A DNA stretch of 64,000 nucleotides from Antennarius striatus (GCF_040054535.1 NC_090796.1:4077501-4141500); one strand, 5' to 3'. Shown: positions 1 to 13,698, counted from the stretch's first letter. Made by a program: numbers and translations. Notes: generated from the letters alone by a model not told the origin.

Positions 1-37
1 AAGAAGCAGGTTTTCTGTTCAGACGAACGTCCTAAAG
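1..37 (+). other. h3-3b: probable 5' UTR exon of the H3.3 gene
   Basis: The first 37 bases end in CCTAAAG followed by a textbook donor (GTAAGT). No ATG lies in them. The next good acceptor on this strand is the TTTAG near 771, twelve bases before the H3.3 start codon. A non-coding first exon spliced to the exon carrying the ATG is the usual layout of vertebrate H3.3 genes. The exon may extend left of the window. Confidence 0.6.
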
Positions 38-674
38 GTAAGTTTAAATGTCATTTGGCAGTAACTGTTAAATCGTTATGTCGGTAATTATAATTCCTAC
101 ATATCCGACGACTGCTTTTTTTTCTTTACATCCAATTTCGTTTGGTTCGGGGACAATTATTTCCACTTGCTAATGTTGGCGATAGCTAAAAATAGAACAA
201 TGGATTCTATCACCGTAGATGTTGCTAGAGAAACGTCATTGTTCTGTTTTTATTGAAACCTAATGGACAACATCTTGCTAGCTTATTTGTTTATTTATTT
301 ATTTTTTTCCAAGCAAGGCCACCTATAGTTTCGGTGTATAAACGCTAATGTTAAACTGTAGCGAGGCAATTTTGCCTTGGGGTGGAATGAGACGGAAAAT
401 GGCGAAGTCGAAAAGCAGCTTTCCTGCCCGTCAGGGTTAGTACGGCCACCAAGTGTTTTAACGCGTTTTGCGTTTACTAAACGCGTTTATTAAAGGCAAA
501 ACGCTGGATTACAGTTATTTAAGTAGGACGTGGTCGTAATTTAGAACGGAATATTATGTCTATCGTTTCGGTTTTCCTTTTTACTTGTAGATTTTGTCCG
601 CTTGGAACAAACGTGCCGCCTCCCCGTGACTGAACCTGGGGGGAGGGGAATTGAATGCTAACGTAGCTTATTAG

Positions 675-1349
<675 letters not shown>

Positions 1350-1800
1350 GTACTTATTGGCAGTTGTCATGACAAATTATTTCATACTTAACCATTTGTG
1401 GACATTTTTACTTTTTTGGGATTTTTAAGTTCTTTTTAATTTTGTATTTGACTGGGGCAGTTCAATCATTCCGTAACCCAAGTACATGTAGGGTCGTTGG
1501 AAATGTGTCGTATATGCCTATTGCTACTTGGGTCATTATTACATGTAACAGCCACCATACTCCCAAGATCTTGTGTTAACCATCCTCTTCTCAGAGAAGG
1601 CAATTATGTTTGAAGTCAGACATCTTCCATGGGTTCCAGGGTTTCTTCATATTTAACCCCCCCCTTCCTGAATTTTTCTGGACTCCTTTTTACATGTTTT
1701 TTCAACATAAAATCTTGGCAGCTACATTTAATACTATTTATGAAAATGTTGTCACATGTCTTTCTATTAAAGGTCTTTATGAGTAGAGAATGACCTGTGT
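1350..1800 (+). other. h3-3b: H3.3 3' UTR with poly(A) signal
   Basis: About 420 bases of AT-rich non-coding sequence follow the stop codon. A variant poly(A) signal ATTAAA is at 1766-1771, followed by a GT-rich stretch near 1797-1808. No histone stem-loop is seen, as expected for polyadenylated H3.3 mRNA. Confidence 0.6.
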
Positions 1801-1850
1801 TCTGTTGTTAATTAAAAAGTCAGATGCAGACAGCAATCCAGTTCATGGTA

Positions 1851-1856
1851 TTTATT
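1851..1856 (-). promoter_or_regulatory. poly(A) signal of the RUN-PDZ-PTB gene
   Basis: AATAAA on the minus strand, about 20 bases past the stop codon of the convergent gene. The implied 3' UTR is very short. It lies about 80 bases from the H3.3 poly(A) signal, so the two genes end almost tail to tail. Confidence 0.5.
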
Positions 1857-1876
1857 TATGCATGGCTGATCCATGA

Positions 1877-4578
1877 TCATACAAACCACTCTGTATGCTT
1901 GAAACCAGTTGCTGTAAAGGGAAAGATGGATTTAATCTCTCAAAAGAAAGTTTGAAGTCAACGTAAGAACTACTTTCTCACCGATTCGACACACAATCTC
2001 TTCACACTCTTTGATGCTGCTGGCTTTCAGCACTACACAGCAGAAGCCTGTGGACTGTGGAGTTTCTGGGGAGTCTCTGAAATGGACCAATCATATGCTT
2101 AGATGAAGTCTGGCTCCAGCCAATAACACGAGGCCTATAATAGCTTGGGTATTGCATCATCACATGTCAAAGAAGGGGAATGACCTGATCTGCATTAACA
2201 CGGTGTAGAAGGAGAATATTGCAGGTGACATGTACTGTGAAATCAATTATTTGTTTTATAAGATGAAATAATTATGTGCAATACTTACGCCACACAGAAT
2301 GCAAATATTGTGTAGTCTGGTTGACTATATCTTCCAACACATGAAATTTCTGGATAATGATGCTCAAACAGCTCCTGAGAAGGCCCAAACACGTCACAAG
2401 AACTAAGCAACAGCAAAAAGCAAGTGAATGTCGATTAATACATCTGACGATTGGGCAGGTATGTGCTCACCAGATTACTGCTTCTTTCTGTACATGTCAG
2501 ATGTGTTTCCTTCATATCCAGAATAACCTCCTGCAGGGCAAAAACACCTATGACATTGGTATTGCATGGTTTGCATAACATAAACATGTTGAGATTGCAA
2601 GGAGTGGGTGGGTCGATCACCTTCATGAGCTGTTTTTTCTGCAACACTATTCGTATGGCATCTTGTAACACCTCCTTGTCTCCAAACTGAAAGAAAAATA
2701 TTTACGTAGGAGAGTATCGCCTGCAGATGCTAAGATTTCAAATATTGAACTATTGCAAATGTAATCAATTACCATTCCAGTGTTTGCTTTTCCCAAGAAC
2801 TGCACTATGTATACTATCCTGTTGAGAAGAGTTCAGTGTGAATAGAACGTTTACAACATGTACTCCATTTTTTCTGATAATCCACTTGCCTTCCCTCTTT
2901 GAGACATTGTGATGGAGAGCTACTCTTGTCCTTGGCAGCGGACTGCTGAGACGAAGCAGGACAGAGCTGCAGGGTGGGGTTCTCCGTCCTCAGGATCTGT
3001 ATTAGTTTGACAAGGGGCCGGTACACTGTTCCATCCTTCGCCTTCCAGCGCAGAACAATAATGGACAGGGGGTAGCCTTTCAGCCTCGAGAGAACAAGAC
3101 CTGCCTTGGATTTGTTTTTCCAGAAAATATACAAATATAAATTCAGTTGGTTAATTTGCTCTGAAGAATCAGGGAGGCATCTATCAATTCTGGAAACACT
3201 AACACAGAGTATCAGCCAACAACCCAAACGAACAATCCCACAGAGACATTAGTCACAGCAGATGTGGAGCTCATTGCACAGATTGCTGTGTCTGTGACAC
3301 GGAGCATCCAGATGTCAACAAAGCAAAAGCAAATGTGATGTGATGACCCATAACAAGATGTGCAAAGTCAAGAAATAGCACTAATTACTTCACAAATAAC
3401 ACCTCGTATTTGGTACCTGTCCACTCTTTGAATTCCTCAGTGAAGTCCCATTGATCTCATCAATAATATCGCCAGGACAGATAAACTTGTCTACGTGAGC
3501 CTGACTACCAGGGATGAGGTTGAGGACGAAGACACGTCCACTGAGGTACCTGGAAGACAGACAGAGGTGAGGCTTGGACAGATCTATTTCTAAAAATATA
3601 GAAAAAAAAGTCTGGGGAGGATCAAACCTTAATACAAGTCCCACCTCCCGACAGGGCACTACTTCATATCTTTCACACACCTGGAAGCACACACAAAATA
3701 ACAGAGCTTAAATTTTTTGCACAATTTCATGATCTCACTGGAATGGGTGGTGCTTTTCAATACCATGAAGTTACTGACAGAGTTATTGAACAATGATCAT
3801 TTTTGTTTTACCGGCAGAAGCCAACTCTCATCCAGAAAACTGCAATTCTGTATGAAGATACCAGAGGTAGTTATTACTGTACAATCCTTTGATCACAAAC
3901 AGGTTTGAAAAATAGCTACCTCCACCAAATAATAGCTGGCATCACAATTGCTTAATTTTGCAAGAAAACTTTCCATAGTTTTACTGAAAACAATTATTTA
4001 TTTAGATTTAATAGTAGAGGAGTTGCTCTGACCTGCATGTCCAGACTAAACTCTATTTGTGAGAGGACTAGCAGTAGTGACACAAACGGCTCTGAGGAGG
4101 GAGAATGCTGTTGTTGAGGCTGAACACTAAATAGCATCTTCTCTGGATTTACTTCAAAGTAATAAAAAATCATCCTCACCCACATACTCTTCGTTTCTGA
4201 GGATTGACACCGCTGGGCTGTACCACTGAAGGGAAGAGAAACAGTATGAACTCAAGCACTTTCAGTTGTAGATGGCATTATTTATATTCTAACCTATTTT
4301 TGATTAATAACAGACACAAATATGAGCAGTACTACTCTCTAAAGATACTGCATCTGATTATCTGTCTGACCTCCAGTATTCTGGGTGTGTGCAGCAGGTG
4401 TGCAATGAACTGTGGCAGAGTCCTGCGGGTGAGGGACAGTCTGAGCAGGTAGCGGCCTCGACCCTGAGCTGAGAGCAACTTCCTGCAAACTCTGGTCTGC
4501 TCCACCACCAACGACAGAGCAGATAGTCTACACATACACACACAGACACAGACACACACAGACACAGACACAGACACA

Positions 4579-4669
<91 letters not shown>

Positions 4670-5368
4670 CAGAGATGACAGGTTAATAATGCTGTCACTT
4701 TTAAAACAATGTCTACTGTATACAACAGCTGCATCAGTGTTAAATACAGGTATGTTGTTTCGTTTCACTAAACAAACAGGGAATTGCTACCTGCCACAAG
4801 TGTCTTGGTGAGTAAGCTGTTCAAAACAATGCCAGTAGTCTCTGTGTACCAGACTGATAACGGGCTCTGGGAGAGAACAGACACACCTCAAATCCATTCC
4901 ACAGAAATTCATGTCACATCTGGTACTTCATCTGGGCTATTTCAAATACAACACTTTCTTAGAGTTGATTACTAACGTTGGAGCCCCTTCCTGAGGACCA
5001 GTTCAAGAAGCTCACAGCAACAGGCGAGGTGAGGGTTGGCGTCTGTCACCATGCCACCATCTGACTGGAGGTTCAGCACACAAACTGCGAGGGGAACGAC
5101 AACAGTATATTCTTGTAGATCCGTGTGGATTATCTTAAATTGACACGCTTTCCATACAACCTGCTCGATCGTCACGGGACAACGTCATTGCATAAAAAAT
5201 TGCATAACACAAACAATATGATTGGTCAATATGGCAAAACAAGCAAAAGCCGAATTATCGGGTCTGACTGATAACTGAAAGATGGCATTTAAACGTGAAG
5301 CAGCGGAAACACGTGTACATGATGGATTTACCTTTGAGGGTGCCGAGCAGAGGGTCCTTTGGTGCCAT
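1877..5368 (-). CDS. RUN-PDZ-PTB domain adaptor protein, not recognised by name
   Basis: Twelve coding exons on the minus strand: 5332-5368, 4977-5084, 4791-4866, 4371-4527, 4033-4225, 3628-3680, 3417-3549, 2886-3104, 2471-2686, 2289-2374, 1982-2076 and 1877-1911. Phases agree throughout once one base is discounted in exon 5, giving about 468 residues. Residues 1-190 look like a RUN domain (helical, Leu-rich, with WYSPAVSILRNEEY near the end). Residues 191-275 form a PDZ domain (GLVL carboxylate loop, then GDIIDEINGTSL). Residues about 330-465 resemble a tensin-type PTB domain (ELFEHHYPEISCVG, FAFCVAD, ending GFKHTEWFV). By family knowledge RUN domains bind small GTPases, PDZ domains bind C-terminal peptides and PTB domains bind NPxY peptides or lipids. 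A cytoplasmic scaffold is therefore likely but inferred. The exon 8 donor (CAA|GTGGAT) is the weakest join. Confidence 0.72.
4033..4225 (-). other. RUN-domain exon with apparent one-base frameshift
   Basis: This exon opens in frame as WYSPAVSILRNEEYVGEDD, then reaches a run of six T and hits a stop within a few codons. Leaving out one T restores an open frame through SSEPFVSLLLVLSQIEFSLD to the donor. It also gives exactly the phase 0 needed by the next exon. Treating the break as an intron would need one of 28-37 bases, too short for vertebrate splicing. A sequencing error, an indel allele or a real null mutation would all look like this. Confidence 0.65.
4523..4668. repeat. (CA)n microsatellite with CAGACA interruptions
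   Basis: Pure CA dinucleotides from about 4581 to 4668, preceded by CAGACA variants, directly beside exon 4 of the RUN-PDZ-PTB gene. Apparent long Cys-Val reading frames here are low-complexity artefacts. Confidence 0.95.
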
Positions 5369-5550
5369 GTTGAGGGACAGCTGTTACCAGAGGCTGCGTG
5401 GACAACAGCACCAAACCTATTATTAACTCGCTGTGACGCGCACACAGGAGTCACACTTCCGTGTGTGTTTTTTAAATTAAAAAAACAACAACCCCAGGTT
5501 GTCTTGTTCACGCACCGCGATGAGACAAACGTCCACTGCTTTGTACATTT

Positions 5551-5592
<42 letters not shown>

Positions 5593-6170
5593 CGCACACG
5601 CACACACACACACACAAACACGCACACGCACACACACACACACACACACACACGGAGAGAGAGAGACAGAGAGGGGGGGGGTTAATCAGGTGAATAGTAT
5701 TATTAAAACTAAGGCTACAGAAAGAACAACTATAGGGAACAAATGGGGTGATACACGTTGTATGCGCTGTAATATGAACCGCGTCGTACAGGAAGCCATG
5801 TCAGCATGTATGGATTGAAGATAGATTGATTGAGGTGAAACCTGCCGCCTTCAAACACATATCCTGTCGACTTCTTGTCAACAATTTTCAAACGTAGCTC
5901 ACAAAACGTTAGCTTACACCGAGCTATAGTATACTGAAGCCAGACCAAAGGCTGTTCATGTTTTTCCACCAGCTGTTAGATAATTATAAAAATGCATTAC
6001 CTCGTTCACAGGAACACCACTACCACCACTACCACTTCTTCCTGTATCTGTTATTTATCCTAAATCTGTTATCCTGTATCTGTTATGTAGGAATTATTTT
6101 AGAAATAACGTTCTTGTGATCCTAATCGTTCTAAATCTGAAACAGTGACTGATGCGGTCTTCTTAGTCTG
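5369..6170. other. upstream region of the RUN-PDZ-PTB gene, with (CA)n at 5553-5652
   Basis: This contains the likely 5' UTR and promoter of the minus-strand gene and an interrupted (CA)n/(CACG) microsatellite with a short (GA) and G8 tail to 5682. No convincing coding exon was found. The ATG at 5368 has a purine at -3 and heads a 37-base coding exon. Confidence 0.55.
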
Positions 6171-6383
6171 AATGAAGCTCTGGCGCCCTCGTGCGGCTCT
6201 TCTCTCAAACTGCAGGTCTGGGGGAGGGGGAGGTTCAGAGCGCGCGCTTTGTGTCTCGTGCCGCAGTTGGCGGCTGGTGGAAGGGGCGGGCTGGTCAGAG
6301 GGATGGAGGAGCACTAATGAGTGGAGGAAGCAGCGCAGAGGAGCAGCGACAAGTTTTCTACGGAAGAAAATTCTTGCATAACA
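6171..6383 (+). promoter_or_regulatory. GC-rich block, possible first exon or promoter of the SPRY gene
   Basis: A locally GC- and CpG-rich stretch, unlike its AT-rich surroundings, ends in AACAAG followed by GTCGGG, a possible splice donor. It lies upstream of, and in the same orientation as, the SPRY gene. An untranslated first exon is the simplest reading. No protein homology is visible. Confidence 0.3.
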
Positions 6384-6737
6384 AGGTCGGGTTTTACTTT
6401 TGTCAGTTAGAGAAAATCTGTTTTATTTATCTACTGAAGGTTTAATTACGTGTCAATTAAATGCAATAGTATTGCCCATTCAGTAAAATACAGAGTCGCG
6501 CAATACCTCAGTGTTTTTGTTTATGCGCAGCATTAGCACTTTAAAATTATGGATTTTGAAGTCCTGCACATAGTATGTATTTCCAGTTTTCCCCGTCACC
6601 ACGAAGTTAATGTGTAGTGCAGCACTGTCGCTAATTTTAAACGTGTTTTGATTCTGACAAGCATCAGTAGGTTTGTTAGCTTCTGTAAAGAAAGTGACTA
6701 CCTGTAATCCTGGATTTTCTCTAATCCTCTGGCTTTA

Positions 6738-8119
<1,382 letters not shown>

Positions 8120-8500
8120 TTGCTTCTGAAATATTTCTTTAAAGACCTCAAACTACCAACATACTCTTCAGTCCCTGTAAAGTCAGTGCCAGCATCTTTT
8201 GACTCAGCTGCCACCCCTAATCTACAGAAAGAACAGCAAATCCCCTCGGTGCATCATACTGGCATGTGGGGTGGACTGCTGAATCAACAGCAAACTGCTC
8301 CAACCATCCTCCGCAGTGGTTTAAAAGGCTCTTGGCTGCTGTCTCAGATCTTCTTGGGAATAAATTTCCAATTTAAAGGCTATGCTCACGATGCATCGAC
8401 CCATACATGCCAGGAAATCCTGTTAATGTGCACTACTATTTTTTTTTTACTGTTTCTTTCTTTCTGGGTGTTCTTTCTCTTTTCACTGCTCCACCAGTGA
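8120..8500 (+). other. open stretch of uncertain coding status
   Basis: A 126-codon open frame precedes the SPRY gene. Its first 90 codons have a protein-like composition, but the end is hydrophobic low-complexity sequence. An acceptor-like TTTAAAG lies at about 8142, but no donor of the right phase was found. It could be an upstream exon of the SPRY gene or chance. Confidence 0.2.
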
Positions 8501-8651
8501 CTCATCTCTCATCCTTGTCGAGTAATGTTAGCTCATAGCTCATAATCATCCCTCTGTGGACTCCCAGTGCATGACTGTGATGAAAGTTCTGCAGTGTTAG
8601 TCTATCTCTCTGTACACATACACAACTTTTTCTACCTCCAATAAATTACAG

Positions 8652-11600
8652 ATTTCTGCTCTCTCATCGATTTGTGGGGGCGATGGCAGCTCAGTCAGCT
8701 GCAGCTCCCAACAGAGTGAATGCCAGTTCACTAAAGATTTTTATTATTCCACCACAGGGCATCTCCCCAACTTTCCAGCTGCCAGCATGATGAAGGACTG
8801 CCTGCAGTTCCTTATCGAACCAGCCAAAAAGCTAAAGATCCGACTCAAAGTACAGCTTTACTGTTCTCTTGTGATGAAAAAACGTCTTCTGCAATTTCTA
8901 CATTTTGTTCATCTTGCATCAAAACATTCTATATGTCACAAGTCCTGTTTATCTTCCTGTTTGTTTTTTCCAGGAGTCTCGTAAGCGAGTCAAACTTGAG
9001 AAGAAGGCGCCCCTGGTGGAAAGTCAGTTGTTTGTTATGGAACTGGCTCGAGAACTCAACAGAATTTGTCAGGCAAGCTGTCCCCTTTATTGTGCCAAAC
9101 ATACAGTACATTGGTCTAGAGAGTATCTTCATCTCTATTCCTCATATTTCTATCATAGAGGTCAAACATCCTCTGCCACATCTGGACAAGTGAGGACATC
9201 TGGTTGGCCAGTGTGTGTCGGGACTTCATTGTAGAATGGGCTGGTGTCTTGGAGAAGAGAGTCCAGGTTCACCCAGTCAATTCTTTCTGAATGTGCTGCC
9301 TTTCCCACAACTAGCAGTCCATTAATTGTGTGTGAAGTCTTCATACGTTTTATCTGACTAAAACTTTTGTGTTTTCTGTCCAGCCCAGGATCATTCCATC
9401 TGACTACCAGTATGAGCAGCCAGAGAAGAGGGACTGGAAGGGACACCTCCTCTGCATGCTGGAGTCCGGCGGGGAGCACGACATGGGGTCCCACAAAAGA
9501 GTCATCATGGACTGGACAAGGGAGATTAAAAGCAGACCTAAGGTGACTGTAGGATGTTGAGGATGTGTGTCAGCTTTTTTTTTATCCTGGTGGGTGATTA
9601 AAATGTGACCCAGTTCCCTCCTGTGTCTGATTAAGATGATTATGATAAGCCCTGCCCTTGTCAATCATCCCATCATACACAGAGCTGATGATCACAAGTT
9701 AAACACTCTTATGAGTAGCAGCTCATATCTTCCTCCTCATTGTTTCCAGCCCACCGTGTGGCCAGGAGAGCCGGTGCTGATGATGTTGGACGACCTGGAG
9801 TTCCAGTGGAAGAGGGGTCGTCTGCCAAACCTGCTCCCAGCCATGGAGCTCGTCATGCTGGCTGTGCTGAACGCTGACAGCCCTACCAAAGTATGAACGC
9901 CTGTCCTAGGCCATGTCCACACGTAGCACACTTTTTTCACCCCGCATGGAAAAAAATTTGCGTCCACACGACAGCGTTTTCGAAATAATCTCTGTCCACA
10001 CGTAACCACATAAGTGCATTGATCGACACATTTTGAACCAAAACAACTCAGAGAACGACAGGAGAGAGGACAGGGACGTATGGAAATTCACGTCGTTCCT
10101 CGTGGAGGACGACCTCCATCACAGAGTTCTCCCACCAGCAGGCAGTCCCACTCCGACCCAGAACTGGCGTTGGTGTGTTTGGCGAGGAACATGAATGAAT
10201 GAATGAATAAATCAATCTACAAACTTTATGACTCATAAAGAAAGAAACAGACGAACAAATGGACAACTGTCAAACACATTTGTCAACGTGTCTTTGATGT
10301 AGAGCTGTTATATGTCAGAAAATATCTGGTTTTAGCTCTGTCCATTCTGTTTGTATACGTAGATACAGGTCACACACATTGACGTCACAGTGGTTTTTGT
10401 CGCAGTGACAGAAAAGTGACAGAAAAAGTTTCGGATACAGCCTCCACACGACAACGCAGACCCAGCGTTTTCAAAAAACTTCACTTTGGCCAGAGTTTTC
10501 AAAAAGTTGTGTTTTCGTCCCAGATATCATGCGTTGTCAAGGGGACGGAAGGCGTAACTGCGACAAAAAAATTCTGTTTTTGGAAAGATGTATGGACAGG
10601 GCCCTGGTGTCTCTGATGGTGTTGAATATTTGTTTTGTTTTGGCATTGCAGTTTATTTCCTTGAATATTATCACCAGTTGTAAGACAAGCAGGATCCTAC
10701 TGGAATTTAATAGAAATGAAAACATGAACAGTGTCAAGCATTTCTAATCACTTGTTCACGCTGGTCTGCTTTATCGTCTGCCTTTGTGTCTTCAGGAGGA
10801 CGTGACAAAGCAGTGGTTGGTGCGAAAGCAGAGGAGTCAGAAAATCGGTGAGTGGAACTTTGAAAAGAATTAAAGGGACATGAAAGTCAATATGAACCAG
10901 GTTTATTATTTGAAGTCCATAATTAACCAAAAGTTTTGGTGGCATTATTATTTTTTTATGATCAATGGGGACCTTTGACAAACAAAATACAGCGGAAGTG
11001 ACGCTGATATGAATCAGCGCCGTTCTATAAATACAGTGCTCCCTCGTTCTTTGCGGTTAATAAATTCCAGGAACCACACGCGATTAAGGAATCCGCAATT
11101 GAGATTTCAATCTATTTATCTATTATTTACAGTAATTCAAATGTTTATGAACCCTCCCCATACTGATATTAAACCACCTTATCTCTGGATTACCTTTTCC
11201 CACACTCTTATCGACTATTTAAAGCACTTTTGTGTCTCACGGAAGTCCGAGACTGACGCAACCGAATGCACTTCCGGATGCCGTCAGCCAATGGAATGCC
11301 CGTACAGTATCACATGACTGCCTTCAAAAAATCTGCGATGAGGTGGAGTCGCGAGCATTGATGCGCGAGGGCGCACTGTATACGGCAAGCGACAACATAG
11401 CAAGATACATTATCGTATTTATTGATCAACAAATCATGTCATCATCATCAAATTCGGAAGAGGAGTTCCCTGTTAACCAAGCTGGGGGTGTAATTATCCC
11501 CTATAATTACCACCCGATGTTATAACTGCATCATAACTGCAAACTATACAAGCCCCTATACAATACCAGTCAAGGAGATAACCCCTCCAAAATCTGAGGT

Positions 11601-13685
11601 AATTGTTGCAAATTAGTAACAAGCAAGGGAAACAAAGCCAATCAATTGACCTGTCTATCACTTTTGATATTGTTTACTTTTCGCGAGTGCCATAATCGCG
11701 AGATAATCTGGTCATAAAAACATTTATGCAATACCTCCAGTAGCTTAATCCAGTAGAATTAATTATCAATTAAAACCTAGGAAATTCAGAATAAATAATA
11801 TGGGTTGTCTGAAAATGATCTTGCCTTCAAATCTCTTTCAAAATCATCCGGGGTGAAGAGCTCATGGCAGATTCTTGGATCTTTGGTCATTTTGACCCTG
11901 TTTGTCCTTGCTCTCCATTGCTCTACAATCTTGCCAGAAGGTATTTTGAAAAAAGATAGGTTCCTATCTTTGTGTTTAACTCTTGTGGTGTTGGAACATC
12001 CATTCACCCCACAGGTAACTATGAATTTATCAGATGTTGATCAGATGCTTCATTGATCGTAATGTGCTGTAATGGCTGCCCTGACTGATGAAGCGATGGG
12101 TGTCGTCATTGACACATGACCCCACATGATGGAGCTGCTGCAGCGCAGATTTTAAGGTGTCCTGACACCAGGGATGATGCCAGACATCAGGAATTTTTTT
12201 TATTTTTTATTTTTCATAATAATAAGCAAAATATATTCTACTTTCCAATGACTTTCTTATACAGTTATGTTCTTGTTCAATCTAGAGATGATTAATGTGG
12301 AATGAAATGATGCAGTCAATTTGATAAACAAATGAAATGCTTTACTCTTCCTTCTTTCAGATGCCGTCCGCTACATCCCCCACAGTGGTGAGCAGAAGTC
12401 ACATCTGTTGATGAAATGTGAAACTAAACCACGTTCAGGAGTGACATTCTCATTAAAAAAAAATGTAATTTAATTTTAGTAACTATATTAATCCTCGAGG
12501 GGAGATTAAGACTCCACTCTACACACAGGTTAGTAGTTTACATGCATCTATATAGTGTGACCCGTAACACACACACACACAAGGGGCCTGTGGGCATGCA
12601 GGTGAGAGGGAGGTAGAGTGTCGGGCAGCTCCTTCGTGGTGCGCCTCCAATGAGCAACTTGTAAAGGGGACGGCGCCTTGCTCAAGGGCGCCTCGCTCAA
12701 GGGAGCCTCGCTCAAGGGCGCCTCAGTGCTCCAGAGGTGGGCTGACACCTCCCACTATGAGCTCACACACAGGGTGTTTTTTGGGTGGGAGCTGGAATCG
12801 AACCGCCAATCTTAGAACATTGGACGACCCACTCTACCACTCTACCACTGAGTCACTGCTGCTCCTCCCTTGTTTTTCAATAGAATTTGTCAGGCGAGCT
12901 CTCCCCCTTATTGAGTCAAACATACATTAGTCTACAGCGTATCTTCATCTCTATTCCTCATATTTCTACCACAGAGGTCCAACATCCCTTGTTTATAATA
13001 ATAATCCCTTGTTTTTCTTTTCAGTCTGGAACTGGATCTGTGACACTGCAGGTATGAACACCACGTGCAGTCAGATCATCTCTGTTCTTCGTGATGACAT
13101 TTAACGGTTTGTTCTCTGCCACGGACAGAGGAGGTGACTCTGGACTCGGACTCGGCCAACCCCGACCTTCTCATCTCTGGTGATGAAAAGCGCATGCGAT
13201 GCGGTCTGGAACGTCGGGACGCTTCACACTCCTGGCAACGCTTTGGCTGGTGGTGTGCCGTGGGCCGAGAGGGCTACGCCTGCGGACGCCACTACTGGGA
13301 GGTGGAGGTGGGTGAGCGGGATTGGCGGCTGGGCGTGGCCAAGGCGTCGGCGGTGAGGCAGGGCTTCCGCTCGCTCAACACAGATACCGGCTACCTGAGC
13401 CTGCGTCTGGAGAGAGGCACGGATCTGAAGGCCCTGACGGTGCCGGCCATCCCGCTGCCGCAGAGTCTTGCACCCAAGAAAGTCGGGGTGTACCTGGACT
13501 ATGAGGAGGGCCAACTGTCGTTCTACGATGTGGAGAAGCGCTCCCACCTGTACACCTACAACGAGAAGTTCACAGAGGAACTCTACCCCCTGTTTGGGAC
13601 TGTGGAGGTGGTCAAAGACCTGGTGGTCAAGCCTGCAGACGTCAGACAGCCATGCCTCTGCCCTGGGCCGTGTCTCTGGAACTGA
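8652..13685 (+). CDS. PRY-SPRY (B30.2) domain protein with unassigned N-terminal region
   Basis: Exons: 8652-8849 (start uncertain; ATG at 8787), 8974-9072, 9384-9542, 9750-9890, 10796-10847, 12361-12387, 13025-13051 and 13129-13685. All phases fit, giving 374 residues from the 8787 ATG or 419 if the first exon is fully coding. The last exon carries a whole PRY-SPRY domain: EVTLDSDSANPDLLISGD (PRY), then GRHYWEVEVGERDWRLGVAK and KVGVYLDYEEGQLSFYD (SPRY). Two 27-base exons before it are typical of TRIM and butyrophilin genes, which use B30.2 as a target-binding module. The upstream 190 residues (for example WPGEPVLMMLDDLEFQWKRG) match no family I recognise, and no RING, B-box or signal peptide is visible. 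The exon ending at 9072 uses a GC donor (CAG|GCAAGC). The B30.2 call is firm; the overall function is unknown. Confidence 0.8.
9906..10606. mobile_element. non-autonomous DNA transposon in SPRY-gene intron
   Basis: The two ends are inverted copies: GGCCATGTCCACACGTA at the left and the reverse complement of TACATCTTTCC-proximal GTATGGACAGGGCC at the right. Internal sub-terminal repeats (GTCCACACG, CGTTTTC) recur at both ends. No transposase frame and no clear target-site duplication were seen. It is probably a hAT-like or related MITE. Confidence 0.5.
11034..11378. mobile_element. pogo/Tigger-type MITE, 345 bp, TA target site
   Basis: The left end CAGTGCTCCCTCG and right end CGAGGGCGCACTG are inverted repeats and are flanked on both sides by TA. 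The CAGTG-CCTCG terminus is typical of Tigger-like elements. The interior has no intact transposase. It sits in an intron of the SPRY gene. Confidence 0.65.
12559..12870 (-). mobile_element. tRNA-derived SINE copy
   Basis: The minus strand starts with a tRNA-like head: TGACTCAGTGGTAGAGTGGG (A-box region), then GGTTCGATTCCAGC (B box), followed by a body with repeated CCTTGAGC units and a (GT)n end. The anticodon arm does not fold as a functional tRNA. A second copy of the same family is at about 61850-62135. Confidence 0.75.
12880..12990 (+). repeat. duplicated piece of exon 3 and its intron (SPRY gene)
   Basis: About 110 bases, from AGAATTTGTCAGGC to the AGAGGTC-CAACATCC end, closely repeat 9061-9175. 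That region contains the last codons and the GC donor of the third listed exon plus the start of the next intron. The copy lies in the intron before the 13025 exon and has no acceptor, so it is probably not used as an exon. Confidence 0.75.
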
Positions 13686-13698
13686 AGTGCCAGACACA

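Noticed and set aside
2881-2892. GC donor (AAG|GCAAGT) for exon 8 of the RUN-PDZ-PTB gene
   Set aside because: It is a good GC-donor consensus, but it leaves phase 2, which breaks the following exon. The nearby CAA|GTGGAT keeps phase 0.
4332-4768. Long Cys-Val repeat open frames on the minus strand
   Set aside because: They are translations of a (CA)n microsatellite. Only the part at 4371-4527 is a real exon, in its own frame.
5282-5818. 178-codon open frame on the + strand with a His-Thr run
   Set aside because: It overlaps the first exon of the minus-strand gene and a (CA)n tract, and has no family resemblance.
12780-12870. tRNA gene on the minus strand
   Set aside because: It has A- and B-box-like sequences but no proper cloverleaf, and it is continuous with a SINE body.
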